Shown here: positions 8,504 through 18,900 of the stretch, piece by piece
Layout: the number at the start of each line of letters is the position of its first letter
Position numbering within the stretch: position 1 is the stretch's first letter
Assembly (NCBI GenBank): GCA_003349915.1
Contig: QFXE01000013.1
Span: 1 to 64,000 of the forward strand
Source of the DNA: an endosymbiont of Escarpia spicata
Lineage (GTDB): Bacteria > Pseudomonadota > Gammaproteobacteria > Chromatiales > Chromatiaceae
Length of the DNA stretch: 64,000 nucleotides
Reading direction: 5' to 3'
Made by a program: the position numbers and the translations under genes
Notes under the pieces: model-generated
What the model was told of the DNA's origin: nothing
The model's input: the letters and a program-made list of their open reading frames with translations, nothing else
Database searches by the model: none

Positions 8504-9479
8504 GCCGTGACCTGCCCACAAAAACCAGATAGAAAACCACCAGCGCCCAAAGCAGCACGGCTACGCCATATTTGATAGCGGCATCCAGTGTGCTGGAGGA
8601 CCAGAATGCTTCGACAAAGGCAGCCGCCAGCAGCATCAGCGCCGCCCCCAGCACCAGTTTCAGCGCTTCGGCTGCCGCTGCCTTCAGTGCAGGAATACGT
8701 TTTCGCTGACCGGGGGCCAGCAAGGCGTGGCCCAGCATCAGACCCGCAGCACCGCAGATTACAATGGCGGTCAGTTCAAAGGCACCGTGGCCGGAGACGA
8801 AAGACCAGAAGGTATCGTGAAAACCCAACCGGGTGAGATGACCGGCAACCCCACCCAATACCAAGCCATTGAAGAGCAGCATGAAGAGAGATCCAACACC
8901 CAGCAACATACCGCCGGCAAAGGTGCGGAAACCAATGCCGATATTGTTGAAGATATAGAAACCGAACATCATGAAGTCGGTCTCGGAACTGCGCGCCTCG
9001 GAGCGTCCCGGATGACTTCCGGCCGGGTCGTACATCGATTCCATCTCAGCCACCTGCTGCTCATCCATCAGCGAGTAGATCATGTCGGGGTCGACATAAC
9101 AGGCGAGGCCCAACAGCAAGGCAGGCAAGAGAAACGATGTCAATGCCAGCAGAAAATAGCCGCGATGACGACGGAGCGCGCGGGGGAATCCGCCGCCGAT
9201 AAAATCGAGTGTGCGCCACAACCAGGCACCGCGCTGACGATAGAGACGGCGGTGCCCCCGCAGCACAAGATGATGAAGCTGTTCCAGCAGTGCGGGGCTG
9301 AACCGCCGACTGCGTGCCAGGGCATAGTGACTGCAGACCTGACGATAGAGGGTGGGAAAAGCGGCGGCGCGGGCTTTATCGGGGTTGCGTTTGCTTCGGG
9401 GCAGTTCCATCTCATCGAGTAGCGCCCCAAGCTCATCCCACAGCGGCCTGTAGGCCTGTTCAAACTGTTCCTGGCGCAT
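8490..9479 (-). CDS. SpoIIM/DUF95-like integral membrane protein
   Basis: 329 residues. The N-terminal 100 residues are soluble and basic. The SpoIIM-like membrane domain follows, with helices near LALTSFLLPALLLGLACYV, a long loop, then FMMFGFYIFNNIGIGFRTFAGG and further helices; the HGAFELTAIVICGAAGLMLG segment is the family hallmark. In sporulating Firmicutes SpoIIM helps engulfment, but proteobacterial homologues sit in MoxR operons and have no sporulation role. The start ATG overlaps the RDD gene's stop (TAATG), which indicates coupling. Confidence 0.85.
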   Translation of the reverse strand: MRQEQFEQAYRPLWDELGALLDEMELPRSKRNPDKARAAAFPTLYRQVCSHYALARSRRFSPALLEQLHHLVLRGHRRLYRQRGAWLWRTLDFIGGGFPRALRRHRGYFLLALTSFLLPALLLGLACYVDPDMIYSLMDEQQVAEMESMYDPAGSHPGRSEARSSETDFMMFGFYIFNNIGIGFRTFAGGMLLGVGSLFMLLFNGLVLGGVAGHLTRLGFHDTFWSFVSGHGAFELTAIVICGAAGLMLGHALLAPGQRKRIPALKAAAAEALKLVLGAALMLLAAAFVEAFWSSSTLDAAIKYGVAVLLWALVVFYLVFVGRSRHGSL

Positions 9480-10171
9480 TAGCGTCCCTTAATCAACCAG
9501 TTGGCATATCCGTATATCCCGTCAACAGCCCGTTCACCGTTGTGTCCGGAGATTTCGCTCAGGATCTCTGCCAATTCGACGCGGCGTTCGGAGGATAGAC
9601 CCGATGCACGCTCGGCAAACGCCAATACCGCTTGTTGCTCCGATTCGGTCAGTTCCACCCCTGGTCTCTCTGCGGTCCTGGAGGGAAGTTCTGATCGTTC
9701 TTCATAATTGTCCCGATAGACTACCAGCGTTCCCGCCGCCAGATCACCCAACCGTTTGAACTCCCGATTGAACAGCATGCTCAACAGGCCAAAACCATAC
9801 ATCACCGGCATGAAGTCAACCGCACGCAGCAGGTTACGGATGACCGAAGCGGATACGGTGACCGGCGTGCCGTTGTCGTGGATCACCCAGATACCCATTG
9901 CCTTTTTGCCGGGGGTAGCGCCGTTCTTAACCTCGAACAGCACAGGATAGAACCACTCGATGAGAAAGAGGGCGATCAGGATGATCGCAACGCCGACCCC
10001 GCCAAAGTAGGAAAAGGACAAACCGATAACGATATAGAGTACCGCGCGGATCGCCGCGTCAATGGCCCAGGCGCTGGCTCGGACAAGCGGTCCCGCCAGA
10101 CGGAATTCCAACAACACACCTTCCGGAATCTCATACTGCCGGGTGGTGTCCACTTCCTCCGTTAATGCCAC
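9479..10171 (-). CDS. RDD family membrane protein
   Basis: 230 residues. The RDD domain occupies about residues 20-160: LAGPLVRASAWAIDAAIRA, two further transmembrane segments, NGATPGKKAMGI, VIRNLLRAVDFMP and FKRLGDLAAGTLVVYRDN. A cytoplasmic acidic tail follows. RDD proteins are small integral membrane proteins, some proposed to be transporters; no substrate can be inferred. Nine bases separate it from the preceding zinc-ribbon membrane gene, and its stop overlaps the next start as TAATG. It is probably co-transcribed with the MoxR set. Confidence 0.88.
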   Translation of the reverse strand: MALTEEVDTTRQYEIPEGVLLEFRLAGPLVRASAWAIDAAIRAVLYIVIGLSFSYFGGVGVAIILIALFLIEWFYPVLFEVKNGATPGKKAMGIWVIHDNGTPVTVSASVIRNLLRAVDFMPVMYGFGLLSMLFNREFKRLGDLAAGTLVVYRDNYEERSELPSRTAERPGVELTESEQQAVLAFAERASGLSSERRVELAEILSEISGHNGERAVDGIYGYANWLIKGR

Positions 10172-10180
10172 CGCAATATC

Positions 10181-11386
10181 CTATCGCGACTTGTTGAAAT
10201 AGATATCCCGATAACCCACATAGATTGAGGCCACCATCATCGGTAACACCACCAACAGACCCAATCCAAAAGGAATGGCGCCCAGAATAAAAAGCACTAT
10301 TCCCACGATACCGTAGACCAGAAACGGCAGGACATTTTTCAGACAGCCCCTGATGCTCAGCTTCATCGCATCAATCGCTTTCATACCATCCAGCACTACC
10401 AATGCAGGTGCAAACCAATATGCCATCATCAGAGGTATGGCAAGGGCCATGACCAGGAGGAACAGCAGCAGCATGGTTGGAGACAGCATCATCGCCGCCA
10501 TCGCCTCGGGATTCTGCATCATCTCCAAATCACCCATAGCCGCGAACATACCACCGGCAAATAGCGCAACGATCACCCCAAGCAGCAGAAAGCCTGCCAT
10601 GTAGATCACACCCACAAGTATCAGCTGTCCCATGTTGTTGGAGAATCCGGCGAACAGGTGGCCGATCTCGAATTTGTCACCTTCATCCTGCGCACGCGCA
10701 CCCAACATGAATCCTCCCATAATCACCGGCGCAAAAAGATTGGTCAGGATGCCCCCCAGTATCGGAACCAGGTTGGCCAGTATCGCGATCACAAACCAGA
10801 TTACCAACGCAAGCACCCAGGCGAGTGGACTCTGCTTGAAGTGCCACCAGCCCTTGACAATCCAGGCCCAGCCGTGACCTGCCGGCACGCTGTTGGGCCC
10901 CGTCATCTCACCCTGTTCATGATCCACAAGATCCGCCTGGGGCGCGGCATAGGGATCGGCATCATCTGTTTCGGCATCCTCCGCCTTGGCCTGAATCGCC
11001 AGATATTTGGACACTACCACCCCGCACTCGAGACAGGTGCCATCCTCCACCCGGTCAGCACCGCATTTGGGGCAAGGAGGCTCCGGCTGTTTTTCCTTCT
11101 CTTCAGCCTCCCCTGCATCCATGGGTTCAAGCGACATCTGATCCGCCATCGAATCTATACGAACAACCAGACCCGTCCGCTCCAACACGGCCTGATACTG
11201 CTCGGCCTGTTCCCGTGTCAGGTTTTTCTTAAGATCCACTTCACGGTCGGTCTTCAACAGATTCTGAGCCGTCTCTTCATCGACCTTGAAGCGCTCACTG
11301 AAGGCCACAACAACCTGCTCTGCCTCAGCACCAGACTGTAGCTGTCCGAAAAATACGACTTTGAACACTTCGTTCACTTTATCCAC
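10181..11386 (-). CDS. Zinc-ribbon membrane protein (BPSS1780-like)
   Basis: 401 residues in three parts. The N-terminus (1-70) resembles a small ribosomal L7/L12-like or DUF-type fold (FSERFKVDEETAQNLLKTD). A rubredoxin-like zinc ribbon (CPKCGADRVEDGTCLECGVV, about 104-123) and an acidic linker come next. A C-terminal domain of about five or six transmembrane helices follows, with the repeated GXXXG and Met-rich segments seen in BPSS1780-type membrane proteins. It is the first gene of the minus-strand operon that continues into RDD, SpoIIM-like, DUF4129, DUF4350 and moxR genes. Function is unknown. Confidence 0.75.
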   Translation of the reverse strand: MDKVNEVFKVVFFGQLQSGAEAEQVVVAFSERFKVDEETAQNLLKTDREVDLKKNLTREQAEQYQAVLERTGLVVRIDSMADQMSLEPMDAGEAEEKEKQPEPPCPKCGADRVEDGTCLECGVVVSKYLAIQAKAEDAETDDADPYAAPQADLVDHEQGEMTGPNSVPAGHGWAWIVKGWWHFKQSPLAWVLALVIWFVIAILANLVPILGGILTNLFAPVIMGGFMLGARAQDEGDKFEIGHLFAGFSNNMGQLILVGVIYMAGFLLLGVIVALFAGGMFAAMGDLEMMQNPEAMAAMMLSPTMLLLFLLVMALAIPLMMAYWFAPALVVLDGMKAIDAMKLSIRGCLKNVLPFLVYGIVGIVLFILGAIPFGLGLLVVLPMMVASIYVGYRDIYFNKSR

Positions 11387-11479
11387 TCCATGATTTTGGG
11401 ATGACTCGGTTGAGTCTAGGTCAACAAATCCACATTGTATGATTGCAATTCCTCGAATGCGGCAAAATTATGTGGGAGT

Positions 11480-11553
11480 GGGATCAGAGTCAAATCCGCT
11501 CGAAACCCCAAGACATATTTCCCGTGACATCCAGCAGATTTGACTCTGACCCC
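11480..11553. repeat. 16-bp inverted repeat pair of the 'GGGGTCAGAGTCAAAT' type
   Basis: GGGATCAGAGTCAAAT (11480-11495) and ATTTGACTCTGACCCC (11538-11553) are inverted copies with one mismatch, 42 bases apart. Sequences of this form are often found near REP-associated (Y1/RAYT) transposase genes in proteobacteria. No transposase gene is present here. It lies between two tandem minus-strand genes. Confidence 0.55.
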
Positions 11554-11605
11554 TTACGATTTACCGCAAGGCTTACCGATTCCGCAAGCGCCACGGACTA
11601 CTGAT

Positions 11606-12067
11606 TCACTCTATCGAATCCTTGACGATACCATCCAGCAGTTCAAGGATCTCTGCGGTCACCTTGTCCGCCTGACCTGCCAACGACTGGCTGCGGTAGG
11701 CCACATAGACCTGTTCCGGCTCATCCGCCTTGATATAGACTGCGATGGTAAAGGGGCAGACCACCAGGTTCTCCGGACTAACCTGGGTCATCTTATGGGA
11801 GATCACGGCACTGCAGAACTCCACCGACTCGGCCTTTTTGAAGACCTGCTTGTAACCAAGATCGGGACCTGTGCGATTGAGCATATCGCTGACGTGCAGA
11901 ATACCGCTGACCAGCATTCCCCGCTCTTCGACTGCCATCTTGATATTGTCGATCACATCTTCATAAGCCTCATCGGCTTTGTAGATCACAACCGGATCAG
12001 GGGCGGCTCCCCCCGCGAACGCCATACCGGCAACCGACAACATCAAAGCAAACAACAGAAATCTCAT
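11606..12067 (-). CDS. Secreted DUF302 protein
   Basis: About 153 residues with a signal peptide (MRFLLFALMLSVAGMAFAGG) followed by a DUF302 domain: YEDVIDNIKMAVEERGMLVSG, DMLNRTG, AVISHKM, NLVVCPFTIAVYI. The family is common in sulfur- and metal-metabolising bacteria; its biochemical role is not established. GGAGG lies 6 bases before the ATG at 12067; the nearby ATG at 12073 abuts the GGAGG and is disfavoured. It stands alone, upstream of the MoxR-type operon and downstream of the outer-membrane barrel gene. Confidence 0.85.
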   Translation of the reverse strand: MRFLLFALMLSVAGMAFAGGAAPDPVVIYKADEAYEDVIDNIKMAVEERGMLVSGILHVSDMLNRTGPDLGYKQVFKKAESVEFCSAVISHKMTQVSPENLVVCPFTIAVYIKADEPEQVYVAYRSQSLAGQADKVTAEILELLDGIVKDSIE

Positions 12068-12370
12068 ACGCATCCTCCAGTTTTTACCAGCCGCTCTTCG
12101 GCAACTATTTATAGTCAAGGGTAATCAAGAGACTAACGCCATCTGTTTCACTAATAAAGCCCAAAGATTCCTGGTCATCGGACGCAGCGAAAACCCGACC
12201 CCCCACCGACGGCATCAGCGAGCAGGCAGGTTTGCGGCAGAGTAGACTGGGGCCGATACAGAATTAAGACAAGCGATTGGTTTTTACCCGGCATTTACGC
12301 TTCACGATAGCCTGCCCGGCAGTTGAGTTCGATGTGTTTGGGCTATCGAGGATCGTATGCCAAAAATGGG

Positions 12371-12997
12371 TCAGGGAAAACGATATTCGACGCCTGCCGA
12401 GAAGAGTTGCACAGAGTCTCTGTCAATTTCATAGCGCTTCCACTCCACCCTCAGCGCCGTTTTTTTGTTGATATGGTATTTCACCCCTGCTCCAAATACC
12501 GGATCCACTCCCTGCTTGCTATCGAAGCTGATGGGCTGACCACCCAGCTCGAACCGCGCATCGATATCTGCGTCCCAAAAAAACAGCCCCACCTTTCCGA
12601 ATAGACGGAACCGCTGGGCCACCGGCAGTTCACCGATTATCGATGCACTGATACCCCTGGCGGAGTACGGATGCACCCTGGCCACATCGGCTACGAATGC
12701 ATCCAGGTCACCAAAGTTGCCGCTGATGCGGGATGTCACCTGGCCGAGATCAACCAGGGCCGCCTCCACCGCCAGGTTGGGATTCCACTGATATCCACCG
12801 AAGAGTTTCCAACCGATGTCGGTATCGTCCAGTGTGGAAGTGGTGGAATAGCCCAGCGCAGCCAAGTTCGCATCCAGCTCGGCAGCGTCGGCAGCGGATT
12901 TTGATGCCCCGACCGAGACTCCCATGTACCAGGATCCATCATCAGCCTGGGCTGGACGAGAAGACAGCCTTCCACCCGTTACCAGAAAGGCAAGCAT
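12371..12997 (-). CDS. Outer-membrane beta-barrel protein (OmpA/OmpW-like)
   Basis: The mature chain begins after PAQA and runs as alternating amphipathic strands (WYMGVSVGASKS, IGWKLFGGYQWNPNLAVEAAL, FRLFGKVGLFFWDADI, PVFGAGVKYHINKKTALRVEWKRY, QLFSAGVEYRFP), the layout of an eight-stranded OmpA-like barrel. The start is uncertain. The ATG at 12997 overlaps the TGA of the giant upstream gene (TGATG) but leaves a poor signal peptide. Starting at a TTG near 13039 or 13066 would add a basic RGRRR segment and a better signal sequence. It is probably co-expressed with the giant surface protein and could be a partner in the outer membrane, which is inference. Confidence 0.75.
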   Translation of the reverse strand: MLAFLVTGGRLSSRPAQADDGSWYMGVSVGASKSAADAAELDANLAALGYSTTSTLDDTDIGWKLFGGYQWNPNLAVEAALVDLGQVTSRISGNFGDLDAFVADVARVHPYSARGISASIIGELPVAQRFRLFGKVGLFFWDADIDARFELGGQPISFDSKQGVDPVFGAGVKYHINKKTALRVEWKRYEIDRDSVQLFSAGVEYRFP

Positions 12998-15900
12998 CAA
13001 TGCCACGGACAATTGGCCGAATCTTCGACGCCCGCGCAAGGCTCCGGCAATCCCGAGCCAGGCCAATAACAGCCACAGTTCCAGCCAACCGAATCCACCA
13101 CATCTCCTCCGGCTCCGGCCTTGGCGCTGACCATGACGTTGTCCGAGTCCTCGCCCGTCCCGTCGGACAGGGTCAGGCGCAGTACGTAACGGCCTTCTAC
13201 GTCCGGCGTGAAACCGGGGGTAGCGGTATTGGAATTGCTGAGATCAGCATTGTCCAGACTGCTGCCTTCCGGTATGGAGACGAAGATCCAGGCGTAACTC
13301 AGGCCTTGTGCCGGTGTGTCGGGGTCGGAGCTTGCACCGGCGTCCAGACTGACCGGGATCCCCTTTCCTGCCAGGGTGTCGTCTCCCGCATCGGCGTTGG
13401 GGGGTGTTTCAACCAGGTAGCCATGGACGCTTACCCGGTCGCTGCGCTGGGCCAGGCCGTCCGAGACCTCCAGATCCAGGCTATAGGTTCCAGCCACATC
13501 AGGCAGGAAAGAGGCCACTGCGGAGGTCGCGTTGGATATCGCCGCATCATCCAGTGCGCTGCCGGGCGGCAAGTTGGCGAAGGTCCAGCGGTACGTCAGC
13601 GGCTGAGGCGCCGCATCCGGGTCATAGCTCCCGCTGCCGTCCAGGACGGCCTGGTCCCCCACCAAGGCATTCCGGTCCGGTCCGGCATCCGCCTGCGGTG
13701 GCAGGTCCGCATCGTAGACACTGATCCGGATCGAGTCTGGATTGCTGTCCAGGTCGCCGTCCGTCACCACCAGCGCCAGTTCGTAGAGACCTGCCAGGTC
13801 GGGGGTGAAAGAAGGTTCCGGGGTAGTCGCGTTGCCGATATCGTCCTGGACCAGGGCGCTGCCCGCCGATGTCTGAGCCAGGGTCCAGCGATAGCGAATC
13901 AGATCCCGATCCGGATCGTGGGAACCGCTGCCGTTGAGGATCAGGGCTTCTCCGATCAGAACGGAGAGATCGGGTCCGGCATCGGCCACCGGCACCTGAT
14001 TCTCCACCTGGAAGGCCACCTCACGGGAATCCAACAGCAGTCCGTCGGATACGATAAGCTGCACCCGGTACTGGCCAGTCAGATCCGGTGTAAAAGAAGC
14101 CGAGACGGTATTCGCACCGGCGATGGCCTGATCGTCCAGGGCGCTGCCGGGCGGTACGGCGATGAAGCTCCAGGCATAGGACAGGGGCGCGGGTCCCTGA
14201 TCCGGGTCGGTGCTGTTGCTGCCGTCCAGCTGGACCAAGTCGCCCAAGTGGACAGTGCGATCGGCTCCGGGATCGGCCACCGGGTTCTGATTTGCAGTCT
14301 TCAGCAGGGCGGTCACCGTCCCACTAATTAGCGCGTTGCTCTGCGAATGGATAGTCACGTCCACGGTCCCCTCCCCAAAACTGCTCAGGCTGGCGTTGAG
14401 CAGGATAGCGCCGGTGGCGAGTCCGGGCAACCGGAAGCTGGGGATGGACTGGGTCGGCTGGCCGTCCAGCCCATCCAGGCTGGCGGCACTGATGGCGCCG
14501 CCGGTGCCGGTGATGGCAGCCGAGTAGGCGTCCTCACTGTTGCCGCTGTTTTGCACCAGCACCAGGAAGGCACCATCGCCCACGCCCGGCAGTTCAACCT
14601 CCACCGGGTCCAGGGTCAGGATCAGTCCCTGACTCAGGGGTATGTCGATCGCAGCTGCAGCCCGATCCTGTATGTTGCTATCGCTACGGGAGGTGGCGAT
14701 GACCACCAGATCCAGCGAACCGGGATAGGCGAAGTCGATATCGATGACGGTAACCGTCAGGTCCCGGGAAGCGCCTGCCGCCAAGGTGACTTCGGTAATT
14801 TCCAGGGTGGCGGCTGGGGCCAGGACCCCGCCCAGGCTCAGGTCGAAGGTATCCTGGCTCTGACCGGTGTTGGTCACCCGCATGAGGAAGGTACTGTCCG
14901 GCCTTGCGGCCAAGGCGGTCAGGGCCACATCGACCCCGAAGCCGGAGACGTTCAGCGTGCCCGCGGCCTGGTCTGTCACCCCGGACGTACCGGTGGAGGT
15001 GGCGGTTACGTTGAAGTTCTGGCCACCGACCGCGGTCCCAAGGGGCGCGATCAGGGTCAGCAGCACTTCACGATAGTTGTCGAGACCGGGCGCCACCGTC
15101 ACGCTCGCCTCGCCGAAGACACCCTGGATACCTACCGGCAACTGGCCGGTCAGGTCGTAGGTCTCGGTGACATTGCCGGTATTGATGATGCGCACCCGGT
15201 AAGTCGCCATCGTGCCCTGCCCTGCCGTATCCTGAATTGGATTCAGGGTGATCACCACGCCGTGAATTTCGGCCTGGATCACAGCAGCACCTTCAAGCGT
15301 CAGGTTGCTATAAGCCAATCCTCTGGCACCGCCGACCGTAGTCGCTGCTACTGTAAACCCATGTTCTCCCAGACTGGCAAGCGCATCTGCACGTACCGTC
15401 AGGGGAATATCGATCGACCCGGCTGCCGGCACATCCACGGAGGCCTGCAGGGTCACCCACTCCGGTGGAAGCCCCTGCAGCCCCAGATCGTAAGTCACTA
15501 CTGTAGCTGACGGATTTGTCAGTGTAACGGTATAGAGGCTCTCCTCACCCGGCCGCATCGTGCGGCTTTCCGGCGTCAGGGCCACGACCTGCTCCACCGC
15601 CACGGATGCGGCGGGCAGTTCAATGGAGCCCGCACTACCCCAGGCGGTGAAGTCAACCGTTCCACCGAGCGCTGCATCCCTGGCCTCGCCCGGCTGCAGA
15701 CCATCCAACTGGACCTGCCAGTTCAGGACATGGCTGAGCTGGCCAGTCTGCAGCAACAGATCCCACTGCAGGGTATCGAAACCGGCCCCCGGCATGGTAC
15801 TGTCCGGCGCCCGGTTGAACGAACCCGGCAGGATCACAGCGCTGCTGTCATTCGGGACCTGCACTTGTGCAGTCACTGGAATACCGGTCAGACCACCCAG

Positions 15901-18900
15901 ATCATAGACACCCAGACCAGAGTCGCTGGCGGTATAGAGCAACCCACTGCTGAACAGGGCTCCTCCAACTACACTCGCTGCGTCCACATCGATCACCCTG
16001 AGATTTGCGGGATCGCTGGCATCCACCAGGCGCAGTTTTGCCTGACCATTCAAAACTATATCTTCTATGACGAAGAGGTCCTCAGTAACACTGCGCACGG
16101 TAAAGAGTAAAAGTTTGTACAGCCCTCCACCAGCTAACAGTTCCGATCCCAGTATCACCGGATTCAGGGGATCGGTCACATCCAGCAGATGCAGTGTCAT
16201 TTGTCCGCTCTGCAAAGGGGAACCGTCACTGATGACAAACGGACCATCCGTACCCACAACCAGGGCTCTGTTCCCCTGAATGGCCATGCCACCCAGCAGC
16301 ACCGAACCGGGAAGATCAAAAACGCCGGCTTCGGTGACATTCTGCGGGTCGCTGACATCGAGCATCCGCAGCCGTCCTGTTCCCCCGGCGGCATCAGTCT
16401 CTGCCGAGCTGCTCATCAGATAGACCACGTTGTCCTTCCCGACTGCGCTCTCGCCGATAAAATAGTTACTACCTGGCCACTGCGGATAGGAACCCTGGGG
16501 TGTGTTGTAAAACAACCCCAGGCTCTGTGGATTCAGTGGATCACTCAGATCGTAAATGATGGTGTCGCCGCGAATTCCTACAATGCTGTTGCCCCAGATA
16601 AAGATTATTGTATTGATGAAGGCCAGATCACCCTGCACATAGAGACCCGATGCATGGGTTCCGGTGACGCCACTGGCGGCCGAGGCCAACAGCTCGGGCT
16701 GTTCCGGATCGGCCAGACCATAGACAGACAGATCGAGTTCATTGGCCACCAGCAGGTAGTCACCCTTGATCCAGGTGCGGTTGTTGCCGGCCAAGCCGAA
16801 AGTATGGATAACGTGCGGGTCCTGGGGAGTGCTGATATTCAGCACAGTAACGCCCTCGGTGCCGCCCAGATAGGCATAATCCCCCCGAACCGCCACAGAA
16901 CGCGCACCGCCAAGGGTATCGGTCAGACCGATCAGGCCGATGCCATTGGCGTCATAATTCACCAGGCTGTTGATCTGCAGAGTGACCACTGCCTGACCAT
17001 CCCCTGCCGGGAGGCTGTCCGGATCGACCGACAAGGCTGCGTTCAAAGGCGAGCCGACCAGCAGGGTTCCGCTACCGGAGCCACCCGCAAGCGGTGTGCC
17101 ATCGGACTCGGTGACACTGACCTCCAGTGTATAACTCCCAAGCGGCAGACCGCTGGTATCGAACGCACCCAGGGCGACAGTGGCCACCGATGAGAGCACG
17201 CTCATCTGCACGGCCTGTGGTGCGGAACTGAAGAGCTCCGCGCCACCTGCGTTTTTCACCCGATAGTTCACCAGCAGATCCCGCTCCCGGTTCAGCGCAT
17301 TGAGCAGCCGCGTGGTCACCGCCACACTGCCGCCGGGGTCGGTAAAGGCCGGGGTGCTGGTCACTGAGAGTACGCTCACCAACTCATCCCTGGCGGTGAA
17401 GCTGCCATAGGTTGAACGTTGTACTTGTGGCGCGCCATCGGCGGTCACCACCAGTTCAAAATCGAAGGCGGTCAACTCATCAGCCGGTTGGGTGAGAGTG
17501 ATGTTGACAGCGATCGGCAGGTGGTGGGTGCCGGTAACGCCGGGCTCGACCGCAAAGCCGGCGGGCAAAGTCACTGAGTCCTGACTCAGCGTGGCGGTGA
17601 TGCCGGCGGGCACACCTACGAGGCTCAGGTTATAGACGGTGGACTCGGCCCCCCGGTTCTTCAGATAGAGTCCAAAGTCGGTCGGACTCTGGGGCTGCGC
17701 CTCGGCGCTATTGGGCCGCAGGGCCAACTCGAAATCGTGGTCGGCCATGGCCGCCAGTTGGTCGCCGAATGGCGTCAGGGCGGCGGCCAGTATATCCAGA
17801 GCGCTGACCAGGGTGGCCGGCGTGCTGTCGGCTATGGCCTGTTGGGCGGCTGCAATATCTGCCGCAAAGGCACCCAGCAGGGGATCATCGATCTGCGCCA
17901 GCAACCCACTCAGACCGGTCAGCACCCGCTCCTTGCGGGTCTCATCGGCCTGATCCTGATAGAGACCGCTCAGATCCTGTCCCAGGGTTTCCAGGGTACC
18001 CGCCAGCTCGGGGCGGGCCAGGGTTTCGGCGTCAGTAGCTGCGTTCAGGGCCTGCAGAGAGCCAGGTGCCGCCACATGCAGGTGCAGTGAGACATGTGTC
18101 TCTAATTCGCCACTGGCACCGTAAGTGGCGGTCAGCTGGGTATAGTGATCACTGTCAAGATCAAGTCCTTGCGCCACAAAGCTAATGGTACGGAAAAGCA
18201 CCTCTCCAGGATTTAATACCTGTGGGCCACCAAGACCGGATACTGTGAAGCCAGGCAGCACGTCCAGATTGGCTCCTACCATTTGCACCACATTACCAGT
18301 ATTGGTGAAATTCACCTCGACCTGCACAGTCCCTAATGGAGTGGTATAAAGCATGTCGGGGTCTGCTTCCGCTCGAAGTGTGTAGACTTCGGGCATAGCA
18401 AAAGCCATATTCTGTGTGAGAGTAACGGCTGGATTATCCTCCCGGGTGATAGTGACCGAAAATGGAAGGGCTGTCCCTGGCAGTGGAAGCGAATCGTTGA
18501 GGCTAGGCTGCAGATAAACGCTTGCCCGACCCGTCTTACCGGCTGGTATTGGAATTGTATTGACAGATAACAAAACCTTCCCACCCACCGGATCAGTTGC
18601 CGAAAGCAGAATACTTCCCTCATTCCCCTCATTGGTAATCTTGATCTGAAAGGCCGAACTTATGCTTGCGTCACCAAATGCAACACTAAACGCGGGCTCT
18701 TCCAGTATCTCCATTGCCAACCCAGGTACAGAAACTGTGCTGCCAGAAAGAGAAGTAGGACCTGGACTCACTAATCCGACCACTTCAAGACCAAGACCTG
18801 CCCATCGAATTACACTTCCTTCCACACCTACCGGTATGCCAATGTACTCGGTAAACCGAATAGGTACAGGCACATCCTTGCCAAAAGGAACTTTCAGTAG

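Noticed and set aside
12733-14331. A 532-codon open frame on the plus strand
   Set aside because: It runs antisense to the PKD repeat region of the giant protein, has no signal peptide or domain pattern, and owes its length to the GC-rich codon use of the real gene.
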